DNA from: Thysanoteuthis rhombus
Lineage: Eukaryota > Mollusca > Cephalopoda > Oegopsida > Thysanoteuthidae
Assembly (NCBI GenBank): GCA_963457665.1
Contig: OY735202.1
Coordinates: 51,324,281-51,388,280 of the forward strand
Reading direction: 5' to 3'
Length of the DNA stretch: 64,000 bases
Shown: piece after piece, positions 10,866 to 21,985 of the stretch
How the letters are laid out: each line of letters starts with the position of its first letter
Numbering within the stretch: position 1 is the first letter of the stretch
The notes under the pieces: generated by a model
Database searches by the model: none
Told to the model about the DNA's origin: nothing
Seen by the model: the letters and a program-made list of their open reading frames with translations, nothing else
Position numbers and translations under genes: made by a program

Positions 10866-10871
10866 AATAAA
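10866..10871 (+). promoter_or_regulatory. AATAAA polyadenylation-type signal in PLE 3' region
   Basis: A single AATAAA hexamer lies between the tRNA-like module and the 3' pseudo-LTR. It could serve the element's transcript; this is only positional. Confidence 0.3.
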
Positions 10872-10903
10872 GGGTTCGGTTCGTTACTTCCCAAAAATCT
10901 CCC

Positions 10904-10994
10904 AGATGATACCTGACGAAGGCCGTAGAGTGCAACGGCCGAAACATTGTATAAAAAACAACAAAGATGAGGATGGTCCGAATAATAATGGAAA
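10904..10994 (+). repeat. 3' pseudo-LTR copy with second hammerhead-like core
   Basis: Direct copy of 8143-8233 with one difference at 10946, next to the conserved GAAAC (10941-10945). It carries CTGACGA at 10913-10919 and the same 6-bp stem. The last base overlaps the target-site duplication. Confidence 0.85.
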
Positions 10995-11006
10995 CATTGC
11001 AGTTAT
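10994..11006. repeat. Right target-site duplication of the PLE
   Basis: ACATTGCAGTTAT, identical to 8002-8014. Confidence 0.85.
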
Positions 11007-11978
11007 GTAGAATAATTGATTGTGCATAATTTAATCTTAGGTAAAAGTTCCCAATAAGGAGAAACCCTGATTACTATAGCTACAAAAATATTTTTTTATC
11101 TAATTAAAGCATAGAATTTAGTATGATCATAAACACAAACAATTTGCTTCCCCTAAAAAAAACTTGCTTATTCTTGAAAACTAAAAATTTCCTGGAAAAA
11201 AACGAGAGGTCAGATTCAGTCAAAGCAGTTCATACCCCTCTACCGCATAGGATAAATATTTTTTCAAAAATTTTGCATCCGTCCACTCAAACAAATCTTA
11301 TATATCTGTCTGATTTGGGAAAATTTAACCTGGCAATCATGTGGTGAACAAAACATTTGCAATGAACAGATTTTGTCCTGTATTTCCAAAATCTGGTGAT
11401 AGGAGCTCTGGTAATAAGAGGATTTACAATATAAATCCTATTCAGGAAACCTAGGACTGGACTGATTTACATTGATTTGTTCAGGGTTTTCTAAACTCCA
11501 TTTGAATTATCGGTGTTTATGCTAAAGAATTGATTTTGTTGACGAATGAAAGCATTTTCTGTACATAAGCCCAGCCATATCCTGTGTATATCTGGAATAG
11601 TACAGGTGTTTACTTTTGCACTTTTTCGTTGATCAAGAGATTTATTGTAAATGTGGCCATTTCCAGACTTTAAAGTTTTTAACTCAATCTATACATGAAT
11701 TTGTTGCAAAATTACAGGTATGCCCTACTTTTAGAAAGTTCACTTGGTATCACTTTGCTTTTACAAAAGACCTTTATTAGTGTAGGTTTTCCCTGCTATC
11801 CAAAATGGCGAAAAAATTAGGATCAATTATCATCAATTTATGTGGGAAAATTTTCTGAGCTTCTCTGGACCTCCAAAATAATCTAGTGTGCCTGTTCCGA
11901 TGTTGAAGGTTGAAGTTCGTCGTCTACTGTGGCTGATGTTGAAAACTCCATTTACAGCAGTATGCTTGACTGTTCAGC
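11007..11978. other. AT-rich non-coding DNA, nothing recognised
   Basis: No coding motif or repeat is recognised between the PLE and the hAT-like scrap. Confidence 0.5.
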
Positions 11979-12180
11979 TCAGGGGTTGGAAAACTAAGGC
12001 CCATGAGCCAAATCTGGCTTGCCATCTTGTTTAATCCAGTCTACCGACTTCGAATTTGTGGAGTTGCATACAAAAAGTCTTCGTTTTTCTCATGTCTCAA
12101 TATCCTCTGCTCGAAGATGGGATTCGGCATCTGGCACAAACTTTGTTGAAAAAATGTTTTCAAAGATGAAGTATATTTGA
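11979..12180 (+). mobile_element. Decayed hAT-type DNA transposon scrap
   Basis: CAGGGGTTGGAAAACTAAGG near 11980 matches the style of hAT terminal inverted repeats (CAGGGGTTGGCAAACT-type), followed by the CCATGAGCCAAATCTGGC type of sequence common in those families. About 100 bp further, the + frame at 12121-12180 reads SASGTNFVEKMFSKMKYI and then a stop. This resembles the C-terminal hAT dimerisation segment (CE.LFSKMK). The rest of the transposase is missing, so the copy is internally deleted. No opposite terminus was found. Confidence 0.45.
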
Positions 12181-12207
12181 TCTGTTTGTTGCTCAATGTT
12201 GACTAAT

Positions 12208-12556
12208 TCATCATCATCATCAGTCTTTTAACATCCGTCATTGGTCATTGACTTTCCCTAGGATTCGCCACAATTCTCTATCATGGGCGTTGCAAAGCCA
12301 GTAGTTTCTGAATCTGTCCAGTTCATCTCTCCATCTTGTATTCTGCCGGCCTCAGTTTCGCATATGATCTCTGGGGATCCATGTTGTGTGTCATGATGTC
12401 CATCGGTTGTCTTTCATTCTTGCAACATGGCCTGCCCATTACCATTTGAGTTTTTTAATAGTTTCTATGATGTCTCGGACTCCTGTTTTCTTCCTGATAT
12501 ACTGTGATGTCTTGTGATCTCTCCATGTAAGGTTGAGCACGATCCCAATTATCCTA
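12208..12556 (-). mobile_element. RTE-like LINE 3' end (C-terminal ORF, TGA-type tail)
   Basis: On the minus strand the translation reads GIVLNLTWRDHKTSQYIRKK, then KLKW-WAGHVARMKDNRWT, WIPRDHMRN, GRQNTRWRDELDRF and LWRILGKVNDQ. This is the conserved C-terminal tail of RTE-type LINE polymerases (KWQWAGHVAR...W.PR...RGRQ.TRW.DE). It carries in-frame stops, for example at the Q of KWQWAG, so it is dead. The 3' end (minus strand) finishes in a TGATGATGATGATGA microsatellite at 12208-12221, as RTE elements typically do. The clade name is by motif, not by tree. Confidence 0.75.
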
Positions 12557-12650
12557 AAAAGATGAGTATACAACCAATGCATTCTCCTGATAGTCACTTA
12601 TGGAGCTGAAACATGGAACCTAACCAAGAGAGAGACCAGCAAACTGACTA
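12557..12650 (+). mobile_element. Inverted 5' segment of the same LINE
   Basis: On the + strand, VYNQCILL followed by VTYGAETWNLTKRETSKLT matches the segment that lies just upstream of the 12208-12556 part in intact RTE polymerases. It has the opposite orientation and abuts it, with the N-terminal side of each piece at the junction near 12556. This is the arrangement left by twin priming. Confidence 0.65.
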
Positions 12651-12851
12651 ATTACCACTTGTAATTAAAACTGACTACAAGAACCTCAAAATTGGAACCA
12701 GAATTGACAATATTTTTTGCAAAAGATATTGTTCATAATTCTCATTGATTGATGATACAGGGCAGTTTACATAGGTATATATTCCTAATGTAAAACATTG
12801 AAGTAATTAAAAACTAGTTATTTCCATAGCTCCATGTGATCATTATTTCAT

Positions 12852-12980
12852 TTTCTATTTGTTCTAGCCTGCAAGACATAGAATCATTTCTAATCTGGTC
12901 GGGCTCCTCGAAAGTTTGCCGACTCCTTCAAGCATTTTTCTATCTCATGATTTTTTGTAGCCACTAAAAACAACCTGCAA
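12852..12980. repeat. Dispersed repeat C, copy 1
   Basis: Shares the blocks AATCATTTCTAATCTGG, GCTGACTCCT/GCCGACTCCT and TTTTTCTATC...TTTGTAG with 14795-14910. Identity unknown. Confidence 0.5.
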
Positions 12981-14794
12981 ACCTGTTCTGAACCTATGTG
13001 CCCTTTAAAAACTCAAGTCCTACTTTTCATTACAATTATCGCTGCTCTGTCAGTCATAGCAAAAATCTTGTGCATATGATATGATGATTGCTTTTTTGCA
13101 GTATGCCATTTCTATTTACAAAAGAGGAATGCTCTTGACTTTGAAACATGCTTTCTAACTCAAGAAAGACAATGGCACAAACTCTACAAATTCTATTTGT
13201 GTTATATCTGGAGTAACACAAAAATAACATTTCTGTTCAATTTTTTTTCTATAAATATCTCTGTTGCAAATTTCATTGTGAATTTACTTCGAAAGTTTGT
13301 AATGGAGTTTATTTTTACATCTTGACTATTCAAATACATTATTTGTTAATTTTTTTAAAAACTTGTTCTCACTTTTATGAAGAAGTTGCTTTCTTGCAAG
13401 TTCTTGAATTTTTTTTCTCTTCCTATTTCTGAATACTTCAAGCTTCAATCTAATGCTAGAATTCTGAAAAAAAAATATTTGAAGATTTTTATATAATTAG
13501 TTTAGGATATGACATGGTTTCAAGATATAAAGGTGAAACAGTTGAATATGTTGACTGTACTATGCTAACAAAATGTTTTTTAATTTTTGGTAGCTTTCTC
13601 TATGCTTGGTTATTACAACTCTGAAAATTACACACTTAAAATTGGCACAACTATATAGAATCAGTAGAAAAAATAGGGCAAAACTAAGAATTCCTTCATG
13701 ACGATGACCTAAAACATCCTATTTACATTTGATTTTGCTTACAAATCAAAACGTGAATGTGTAGTATTTATTATGAATACTACAATTTTATAGCATTAAT
13801 GATGACTTATAAATTTTATAAATTATCATTAATGCTGTAAAATTCGGTTACTACAAATTTTGATTGCTAAATCGCATTTTTTATGTCTGATGATAAAGAT
13901 ACTTATGTCAACAATTCTTGAAAGGGAGTTTCCTCAATAAGGCACAACCTAAACATTAATTCTTTCTTGAATTCATTGCAAAGAAATATTTTTGTTTGTT
14001 GTAATTTGAAAGGCATTTATAATTTATGAGCTTCGTTTTAAATTAATTGGTTAAAGAAGAGAAAGTAGCTCAACATTTTTTTTTCTTATTTTCAAGATAT
14101 TTAGAAATTGATTTTCATTTATTTTGTTATATTTACATCTTTGCCTAGATTGTGCCATTGATTCTTAGAAAGAATAAAGTTCATCGGTTTGTCTGAAATT
14201 CATTTCAATCGTGAAAATTTATGAATATTGGAAATCTTATAATGATAGACAAAAGCTCATTGGAAAAAGGTAATTGTTTAATTCATATTTGAACAGTGGG
14301 TGAATCATAATTTTCATGTGTTGCAATCACTATCAAAACAAGGTTTTAAAATGCTGCTTAGATTTATCTAGATTTTGGAAACCTCAGTAATTTTATTCTA
14401 ATGATAATTTTACTCTCCTCTTCAATTCTTTTTGTTCTAGTGTGTTATGGCTTTCCAATGGACCGCTTATGCCCCACCATATGATAATACTTAAATCAAA
14501 GAATAATAGTCCAAAAGAAATTAAAAATATAAGAAAGGAAAGCATCTTGAAAGTTGTCATTTAACTGTCAATTTCAAGCTCTAACAAATGGGTATAATTT
14601 TTTCTGATATTTTCCACAGTTTATTCAATAATTTCAGGGTCTTTTTCAGCTAGTTCCCACCACACTGAATTATTAATCACAGCTATCCATAACTGACTGG
14701 TTTAATCACTGTTCCTGGGTTTGGATTATCTTTATGTTCTGACATATATATGTGTCTATCTATATATCTATCCAAACTTCACCCAGCCCTTACT
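12981..14794. other. AT-rich non-coding DNA around the 13.8-kb hairpin
   Basis: Apart from the inverted repeat at 13725-13880, nothing is recognised. Confidence 0.45.
13725..13880. repeat. Imperfect inverted repeat (MITE-like hairpin)
   Basis: TAGCATTAATGAT (13791-13803) and ATCATTAATGCTG (about 13827-13839) pair exactly apart from one base. Pairing continues outward through AAAATT and ACTACAA to the GATTTTG/CAAAATC-type blocks near 13733 and 13862, with small bulges. The hairpin spans about 150 bp. No target-site duplication was identified. Confidence 0.5.
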
Positions 14795-15140
14795 GTTCAT
14801 AATTTGGCACAGCCATTCCCTCATAAAATCATTTCTAATCTGGCCCATCTGCTGACTCCTGGCTTAGCTTTACACATTTTTCTATCATATGTTTCTTTGT
14901 AGACACTCAATGGGTTGGGGAAATTTTTTTTTTTTTTTCGTTTTTGTTTTTTCTAAATTTCCTTTCAAAATAGGTGGAGGGTTCAGTCTGCAGTGAAAGT
15001 TTGTTAAATTAGTCACCAGTTTGTGCCCATTTGTTTTTTTGAAAATTCAGACTTTTTTTAGCAATCACAGCCCTACAAGAGGTGAAGGAAGTAACTTATT
15101 CATTGATCACCCTCAGCACAGCATGTATAGGTGGCATAAT
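14795..15140. repeat. Dispersed repeats C (copy 2) and B (partial)
   Basis: 14795-14910 matches repeat C at 12852-12980. After T runs, 15062-15125 (CAAGAGGTGAAGGAAGTAAC, ATTCATTGATCACC, then CAACATGGCATG-like remnants) matches the middle of repeat B seen at 18800-19140 and 33870-34145. B and C may be parts of one longer element. Confidence 0.4.
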
Positions 15141-18100
15141 TTCCCTTAGAAAGATAGTTATTATATTATATATCATTTGTAATCGCTAAATAAATATATA
15201 TTTGAAAAAGTTCAGGATATTTTGACAACTTACACTGAGCTGTAATAAAAATAATTATTTAGTATGTTGGGGACTGGGGAATAATTTCATTGTTAGATTT
15301 GATCCTGTGAGGATTTTTCCTTATATCACTTCTCTTCCTCTGAAGTGTACCTATTTTATGTGGTTGATAATCATCATACCAGCTGAAAATCCACTTTAGA
15401 TATTTGTACAGGCTGAAAGCCAAAGGAGAAATTTTTTTTTTTTTTATCCACCCAAGAAATCTAATAGAGCTCCGTTACGTGTAGGAATACTGTCCCTTTT
15501 TCTGATTCCACATTTTAATGTCAACTGGCAGGGCTGAATTGGAGACATCAAAAATGTTCCATGATCTATTGCAGAAAAAAGCCAACATATATTTTCCATC
15601 TTAATGCATTATACATCCTACTCATAATTGACTCAAATCTTTAAATTAAGATTAGGAGATCCTAAAAAGAATGGAATAAGCATTATTTTTGATACAAATT
15701 CCTTACTGATATTTCTTGCTTTCATCAGCCCACACTTATTTCCCCCAACATACTTTCTGTTTTAGCTATAGTTTCTATATCTCTTCTCTGTAAGTTCCTT
15801 TGTTCCTTCTCTACTCGACCATAAACAATGTCTTGATTCAATTCCTCTGAAATTTAACAGAAGGAAGTAATTTCAAGATTTGTTGTTCTTTTCTATCTTT
15901 TTCTGGAGACAATATATTCTTTTGTTCTGTATATAAGAGATAGAAGTATTCTTCATAGATCAAAGTTCATCAGTTATTTTATACTTGTGATATGTGATGT
16001 ATAAAAACCACGAAGTTAAGTGATTTCAAATGGGGAACTTATGTTGCTTCTGCTGGCTTGTTTATTCGGTATCGTATAAAACAAACCTTAGATAATCTCA
16101 TTGTTTTGGGTTTTTTTGTAGTTCTTTGAATAGTCTTGTATTGATTCCTGGTATGGAAGACTTTAATTGCTAAAATTACTTTTTCTTAGCACTGGCTTCC
16201 ATATGGTGTTAGAAATCTACCCTCAGTTTGCTTGTGCATTTGTTTTTCAACAAACTCGTGAGTAGCTTCTTCCTCTTGTAGCCTTCCTCTCACTGTTCCA
16301 TGTTTATTATTATAACCTCAATCACAGTTCCAGAGCTGAAAAACTTCAGTCTTAGCTCTATAAACTTTGGAAATATTGAAGGACTCATTTACAAAATATT
16401 ACTATATTAGTTATTTGTATTTGCTTAAAAAGAAAATTAAATTATTGAATGGAATATTAGTTTTATACCACACCTGAAATTGACAGGACTCTTGGGGGAA
16501 ATAAAATCATCTGAATTGTAAAGCTTTTAAATTTATAAGGTGGCCTTCTGAGCAAATTGTTATAAAGAGGAGAAAAATTTGAACAAATATTGTACTGAAT
16601 AGCTAAACTCCTTACTTGAAGCATCTTACAATTATTGATGCACCTGCTCTCACACACACGCACACACATATTTAATTTTTCTTTTTTTTTTTTTTCAGTA
16701 CTGTATTATGGCATTAAAAATCTCTTGCCAATTTCAGTGCAGAATACAATGTAACGATAGAAAGATGTTTTTTTGTTTTTATCCGAAAAGAAAAAGATAA
16801 TTTCCTGTCTGAAGTTTTGTGTACTTTGCACCTTGGAGATTGTTGAATTGATTTTTTTCACCAATCTGTCTACTGTTCCAATTTCTTTAACCTTTTCTTT
16901 ACATGGAGTCTTTTTTAAACTGAGTGAAGCAATGTGTGATCTCCCATCTTGTTTAAATGGAATGTTGCTAACTTAATAAATTCTCAGCCACTGATGTCCG
17001 GCTACTATAGTCTGCTCTGGATAATTTTATTCTGCTAATGTCTTGTACTCGATGCTTAGCTACAGTTTACCACATATCTGCACACCTTTGGGTTACATTA
17101 TTTTCTGCAATGGATATTTTTTTTTTTTTTTTTTGTCACTTCTGCTTGTGTCCAGCTGTTCGGTGTTTCATCGGTATCTACTCCTTTGACTTTTTTCTTT
17201 TCAAGGTTTTCATGTTTTTTTCATTGAACATTTTTCCCCTTTCTAAACTCTGAAATACTGGTGAAAAATATCATGATAAATTTTCAAATTGAAGAAAAAT
17301 GCAGAAATATTGTTTTGCAACATATGTTTTTTTGTTTTTTTTTTTTTTTTTTTTAGTTTGGCTTCATCTTATAGTATGATCATTGAAGAATTGTTTCATC
17401 AAAGCAATAATCTTAATGCAACCTGACCCCCCCTCCCAACCCATTTAGGAGTAATGTTCAAAAACAAAAATCCTTTCTAAACATAATGAGGAGTAAATGT
17501 TTGAATTTACAGCTTTCTAGCTCTATTGGTACGGCCTGTATTGGTGACATATACATACGCAGCCAGCCGACTAGACCCACTTAAAAACTGAAGAAACTTA
17601 TGTTGACAGCTTTGGTGGATTGTTGATGATTATGACAACATGCATGCATTCCTTTGAAAAATCTCGTCCGTTGACCTTACTTTAGTTACCTTGACTATAA
17701 TTCAAAGACTAATGAATTTGGTGTTTAGAGTGCATTAGACAGACCAAGACATATTTCTTCGACTTAGTAGGTCACTACTAATAAACTACCAAGTCGCTGC
17801 AGTAATTTAAAATACTATCTTTGCCAAACTCTTTGTATCTAAAGATGTCTGATACATTTGTCACTGATGTTATGTCTAAAGTAATTTCTTTATCTGGAAA
17901 TTTTCTATAAATATCAAAAATTTTTCTTACATCTTGAAACATGGCTGCTTTGGCATTTTTCACTTCTCTTATTTTGTTCAGAAAATGCTGATCCTGCTGA
18001 AGAAATGAATAATCCTACGTTTATTCCCTAACATGTCTGAGGAGAATTAGTATAAATATTTCTTGATCGATAACACCACAGAAGTGAATTAAGACATATT

Positions 18101-18759
18101 GCATACATCGGCTGATGGTATATATAGATGTGATGGTAGGATGTGTGTGTATGTGTGAGAATACATATATGTATATTTGCTGATAAGCCTTGTAAACAAT
18201 GAACACATTATGTGAAACATTTAAAGAAAGAACTATTTGATGCGACTTGTACAGTTTGAATAACTTGTGAATTTCTTTTCAGGCTAGATTAGTATACAAA
18301 TGTCATTTAGTGCATTGATGCAGCTGAAATTCTTTCGTACGATAATTCGTATATATGTTGATTTTAAGTTAGATAAGTGATACAGTCTTTGCATAGAATT
18401 GATATTGTTGGGTTAAAGAGAAAAAAGAGCAAAGTCAAAAGCCGTCTAATGCCACTTTATTTTATATTTACAAAACTCGAAAATATTTCGCCAATAATCT
18501 ATTCCTCTAATTTGTTCAAATTGTTCAGACATGAATATTGATACACAAAAAAACAATGTGTGTCAATGATTACCTTATCTCTAAATCTCACCAAAATGCT
18601 AGAAGTATATCCTATCTTGATATTTACATGGGTTAACAAATACTCTTGTTCATCATAGTCCTTTTACATTAACTAAAATATATACTTTTTAGCAAAATGT
18701 AGTGTAATTTTAGTGGATCAACAACTTTTCATCTCTAAATTAATGTATGTTCTTTCTTT
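15141..18759. other. AT-rich non-coding DNA, nothing recognised
   Basis: T-rich, with long T runs at 17118-17134 and 17335-17355 and a short CA tract near 16651-16668. No motif or repeat is recognised. Confidence 0.5.
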
Positions 18760-18799
18760 CTATGGATTGTTAAAGACGGTTAACCAATATTGGTTTGTT

Positions 18800-19140
18800 A
18801 GGTTCTCAAGTGGGTCTAGCTGGTTGGCTATGTGTGTATGTATGTACTACACACACCAAAAAAGCCAGAGTACTGAACATTTAAAAATTTATTCCTTATT
18901 ATGTACAGAAAAAAAATATTTTTCTTTGTATTTTGAACCCCCCCCTAGATTTTTTCCAATGTAAGTTTATGCTAAATTTATCACTGCCCATCAAGAGGTG
19001 AGAGAAATGATATATTCAATGATCACACCTTTTTCCATTTTTTTTAATTGATCATCTCCAACATGGCATGCTGCCAAAAACTTGAGTCATGTGATGATTT
19101 CAATCGAGTTTCTAACCAGACCTGTTTTTTAATTTACTGA
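18800..19140. repeat. Dispersed repeat B, copy 1
   Basis: From about 18810 (GCTGGTTGGCTATGTGTG) through ATTTATTCCTTATTATG, a C run, AAGAGGTGAGAGAAATGA, TTCAATGATCAC, CATCTCCAACATGGCATGCT and CCAGACCTGTTTTTTAA, blocks recur in the same order at 33870-34145. About 330 bp. No coding content; family unknown. Confidence 0.55.
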
Positions 19141-20059
19141 TCTGAATGTGAATTAATTTTTAGAATTTCTTTTCTTCAAATCCATAAAATTCAGTCTCGG
19201 ATGTCCTAGAATTTTCACTTCACTATTAGATGTTTTACATGGATGTTATTGAATACAATCTATACATTTGATCCCTTTTAGAAGCTACATCTAACTACAA
19301 TTGAAGGAATCTTTGTGTGTGTCTCTGTATTGCATGAACTCAAAAACTGGCTATTGTACGAACTTGATATTCGCCAAATATAGTATTCAGTGCAGTGACA
19401 AGTTTGGAGTTGTTTCCTTCAGCGGTCCTAGAGAAATCTAATAAAAATAAAATATTGAAGATTATAGATCTTCATAATTCATAGAAACTATCTCCATTGA
19501 CTTCCGCTCATTAAAATTGTCTAAATTGGAAACAGCAAAGAGAATACTTTAAAGTGGTAGTTCCATACAACAAACAGAAAATCATTTTACATGATGATAG
19601 AGTGGCAAAGTGGTGACATCATGACCGAACTTCTGGTTTCTGCTGTGAATCTTGCCTATTTCTTTTTTTATTGTTTTTTTTTTGGGGGGGGGGTATTTCA
19701 CATCAATTTTGTACAGTTTGTCAGTATAGGATATTCAGTCTTTACTGGATACAAAATTTTGATAATTTTTAGTGATTTTTATCGATTTTCACACTTTTTC
19801 CCCATCAGAAAGCAGATGACAAAACAAGTATGCAACCATTCCTGATTGCAATCACAGATCTGATCTTCACTGTTGCAAATATTAGATTTCCTATTGATGA
19901 GGGATGATTCCAACATTGGAAAGCATTAATCATACATTCTTATAACTTTGAAGAAATATTTTTAGGCTAAAATAGGTGGCTTTAAACAAATCATTGTGAT
20001 TCAAACCTGATGAGCACAAATTAACTGAGACTTGAATTAATTTACATAAGTTTTATTTT
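19141..20059. other. AT-rich non-coding DNA
   Basis: Contains a G homopolymer at about 19682-19692 after a T run. Nothing else is recognised. Confidence 0.45.
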
Positions 20060-20560
20060 TCACATTTTTTTTTTTTTTTCAATCCAATCACCCGATCATG
20101 TACTTGAAAATAGTCTCTAAAAAGAAGTGTGGTCCCTCCTACAGAGCTTACTTTATCTTTGCATCCCAAGTGTGTGCTCCCTACCCCAGCGCTATTCATT
20201 GCTACTTTTTTTCTTCTTACGACTACTCCCATAAAAATAACTAACTCGTCTTGGCATTGTGTCAACTTGAACTTCACAAAAGTCCTTGTGGTGAGGGCAT
20301 TCTTCACTGTGAAAGTTTTCAATGTAGTACATGTGATGGATAGATGACAGATGTGGGGTAGAGCTCATAAGACCTAACCCTTGCCCAGTTACTCATACTC
20401 AGACTATCTCTGTTGAATGCTGGTGGAAGAACTGCAAAGAACATCCATGGCTATTTTGGGAGTGCATTCCACTATGTTAGTCATATATAGACGAATTCAT
20501 ATGGCTCTATACAGTGCTGCTTTTGACCATGTATTATTGCACATTCCCCTATTGTGCCTT
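20060..20560 (-). other. Higher-G+C segment with poly(A) on the minus strand, unidentified
   Basis: Base composition is less AT-rich than the neighbourhood. Read on the minus strand it ends in a run of about 15 A (T run at 20066-20080), as retroposed sequence does. The minus frame 20053-20322 is open for 89 codons (including MNSAGVGSTHLGCKDK) but I recognise no family. It could be a retrocopy, an unidentified SINE or LINE 3' end, or chance. Confidence 0.3.
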
Positions 20561-21125
20561 CAATTGTATCAGAATAAATAAATAATGACTAATTAAAATT
20601 CATTTTAGAATTCATTTTCATTACAATGCCTCCACGTTGTTTTTTTTTTTTTAAATGACAAATTGCTGCTTGGAATTAGAGACTACTGTCATTGAGTCAT
20701 GAGATGTAAAAAAAAAAAAAAAAGCTCTTATAGCTTTTTAAGAACAACTGCACTTCTTTTTAGGGATGACATTACCTGCAAATTAAATGTAGGCATAATT
20801 AAGGTAAGCAAATATCTGTTCAGCAATGTCCCATTTTGTTGGCTTCAATTGTTTTAGATAATATATATAATCTCTTCAGTGCTGATGAGTAATTTATAGA
20901 AATCTAGGTCACTTCTTTCAAGATCAATTGTCATCACTTGCTCCTGAAATTATCAAGATCATCGGTTGTCTTTGAAATTATATTATCAGATTCCTCTCTT
21001 TATTTTTTCTTTGTACAAAAATATGAAAGAGTTAAAACATTGTTCTAGTTAGCCCAATATTCTCCTTCCAAACCAAAGGGAAAAACTACACTTGTATATT
21101 TTTCATAAATGCTCTAAAAGTGTTT

Positions 21126-21156
<31 letters not shown>

Positions 21157-21840
21157 CTTTACTTCTGTTCAGTTTTAGTGCTGTAAAATAATTATATCAT
21201 TTTTTGCAGGAATTGAAAAATTGATCAAATTAAGATAACAATTCTTTTAAAACCCTTGGATCTTCAACTAATTGTATTTACATATTAAGAATATTTCCTG
21301 TCGTGTAATTCATTCTGATCTGCATATTTAGAGAGAACTTATTTCTATTACTATAGAATTATGGCTGGAAAGAAGGTTACCTAAAAGCATGACAACTTGA
21401 GCATCCCTAATGAATTGTTGAATTTATTTCTCATTTACAGCAGGTCTCCTGCCGTTGAAAGCTCAGCTTTAGTAATGCTATTATTGATTCTCTTTAATCT
21501 TGCATAAGTTATCTATATCATTATATTCTTGCAAAGATTTATTTAATAAAAGAATGGAAGTATCAGTGAAAAATGAGCTTAATCAAATCATTACATTTGT
21601 GTTTGTTAATCTGAGCACATGATTAAGTCTTATGTGGCATTCCGAAAGTGAAAAATGTTAATCCCAGCAAAAAAAAGGCTGCCTTGATGTGTTGGGTAAC
21701 TTTTCTTTTAAACTTTTTTAATCATCAAAATGAAAATCAATGATGTCTCAATGTAAAAATAAAAAAATCATTTCAGGTGCACATGAGGATGTTTTTAAAT
21801 TGAACCTTTGAGGAGAGATCACATTATATCTGATCAAAGT
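20561..21840. other. AT-rich non-coding DNA, nothing recognised
   Basis: Homopolymer A and T runs near 20640 and 20709; no motif recognised. Confidence 0.45.
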
Positions 21841-21844
21841 TAAA

Positions 21845-21985
21845 GCTTAAGGCTGATCTGTTGGATTCTGAGGCATTGCTTTGAGGCAATTTGCATATTG
21901 CTCTTTATCTAAAGCTTTGGGCTGATCTCTCAGATTCTCATGCATTGCTCGGAGGCAATCATTCATATAGGGGAAACTGAAAGGT
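21845..21985. repeat. Degenerate local duplication (~70-bp unit, two copies)
   Basis: GGCTGATCTGTTGGATTCTG...GCATTGCTTTGAGGCAAT and GGCTGATCTCTCAGATTCTC...GCATTGCTCGGAGGCAAT are direct repeats about 70 bp apart. No function is evident. Confidence 0.55.

Larger units (their letters stand above)
8015..10993 (+). mobile_element. Full-length Penelope-like retroelement (PLE)
   Basis: About 2.98 kb, bounded by a 13-bp target-site duplication. Order: a 125-bp inverted terminal copy (8015-8139), a 3-bp centre, the pseudo-LTR, one long ORF for RT plus GIY-YIG endonuclease, a 34-A run, a tRNA-like module, a polyadenylation-type signal, and a second pseudo-LTR copy. Pseudo-LTRs with a partly inverted 5' end and a GIY-YIG domain are hallmarks of Penelope elements, which prime reverse transcription at a nicked target and carry no capsid gene. 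The two pseudo-LTR copies (8143-8233, 10904-10994) differ at one of 91 positions and the ORF is uninterrupted, so the copy looks whole and young. Its G+C is higher than the host DNA around it. Confidence 0.9.

Noticed and set aside
20129-20347. + strand frame MVPPTELTLSLHPKCVLPTP...
   Set aside because: It overlaps the minus-strand frame of the same insert and neither matches a known family, so no gene is called.
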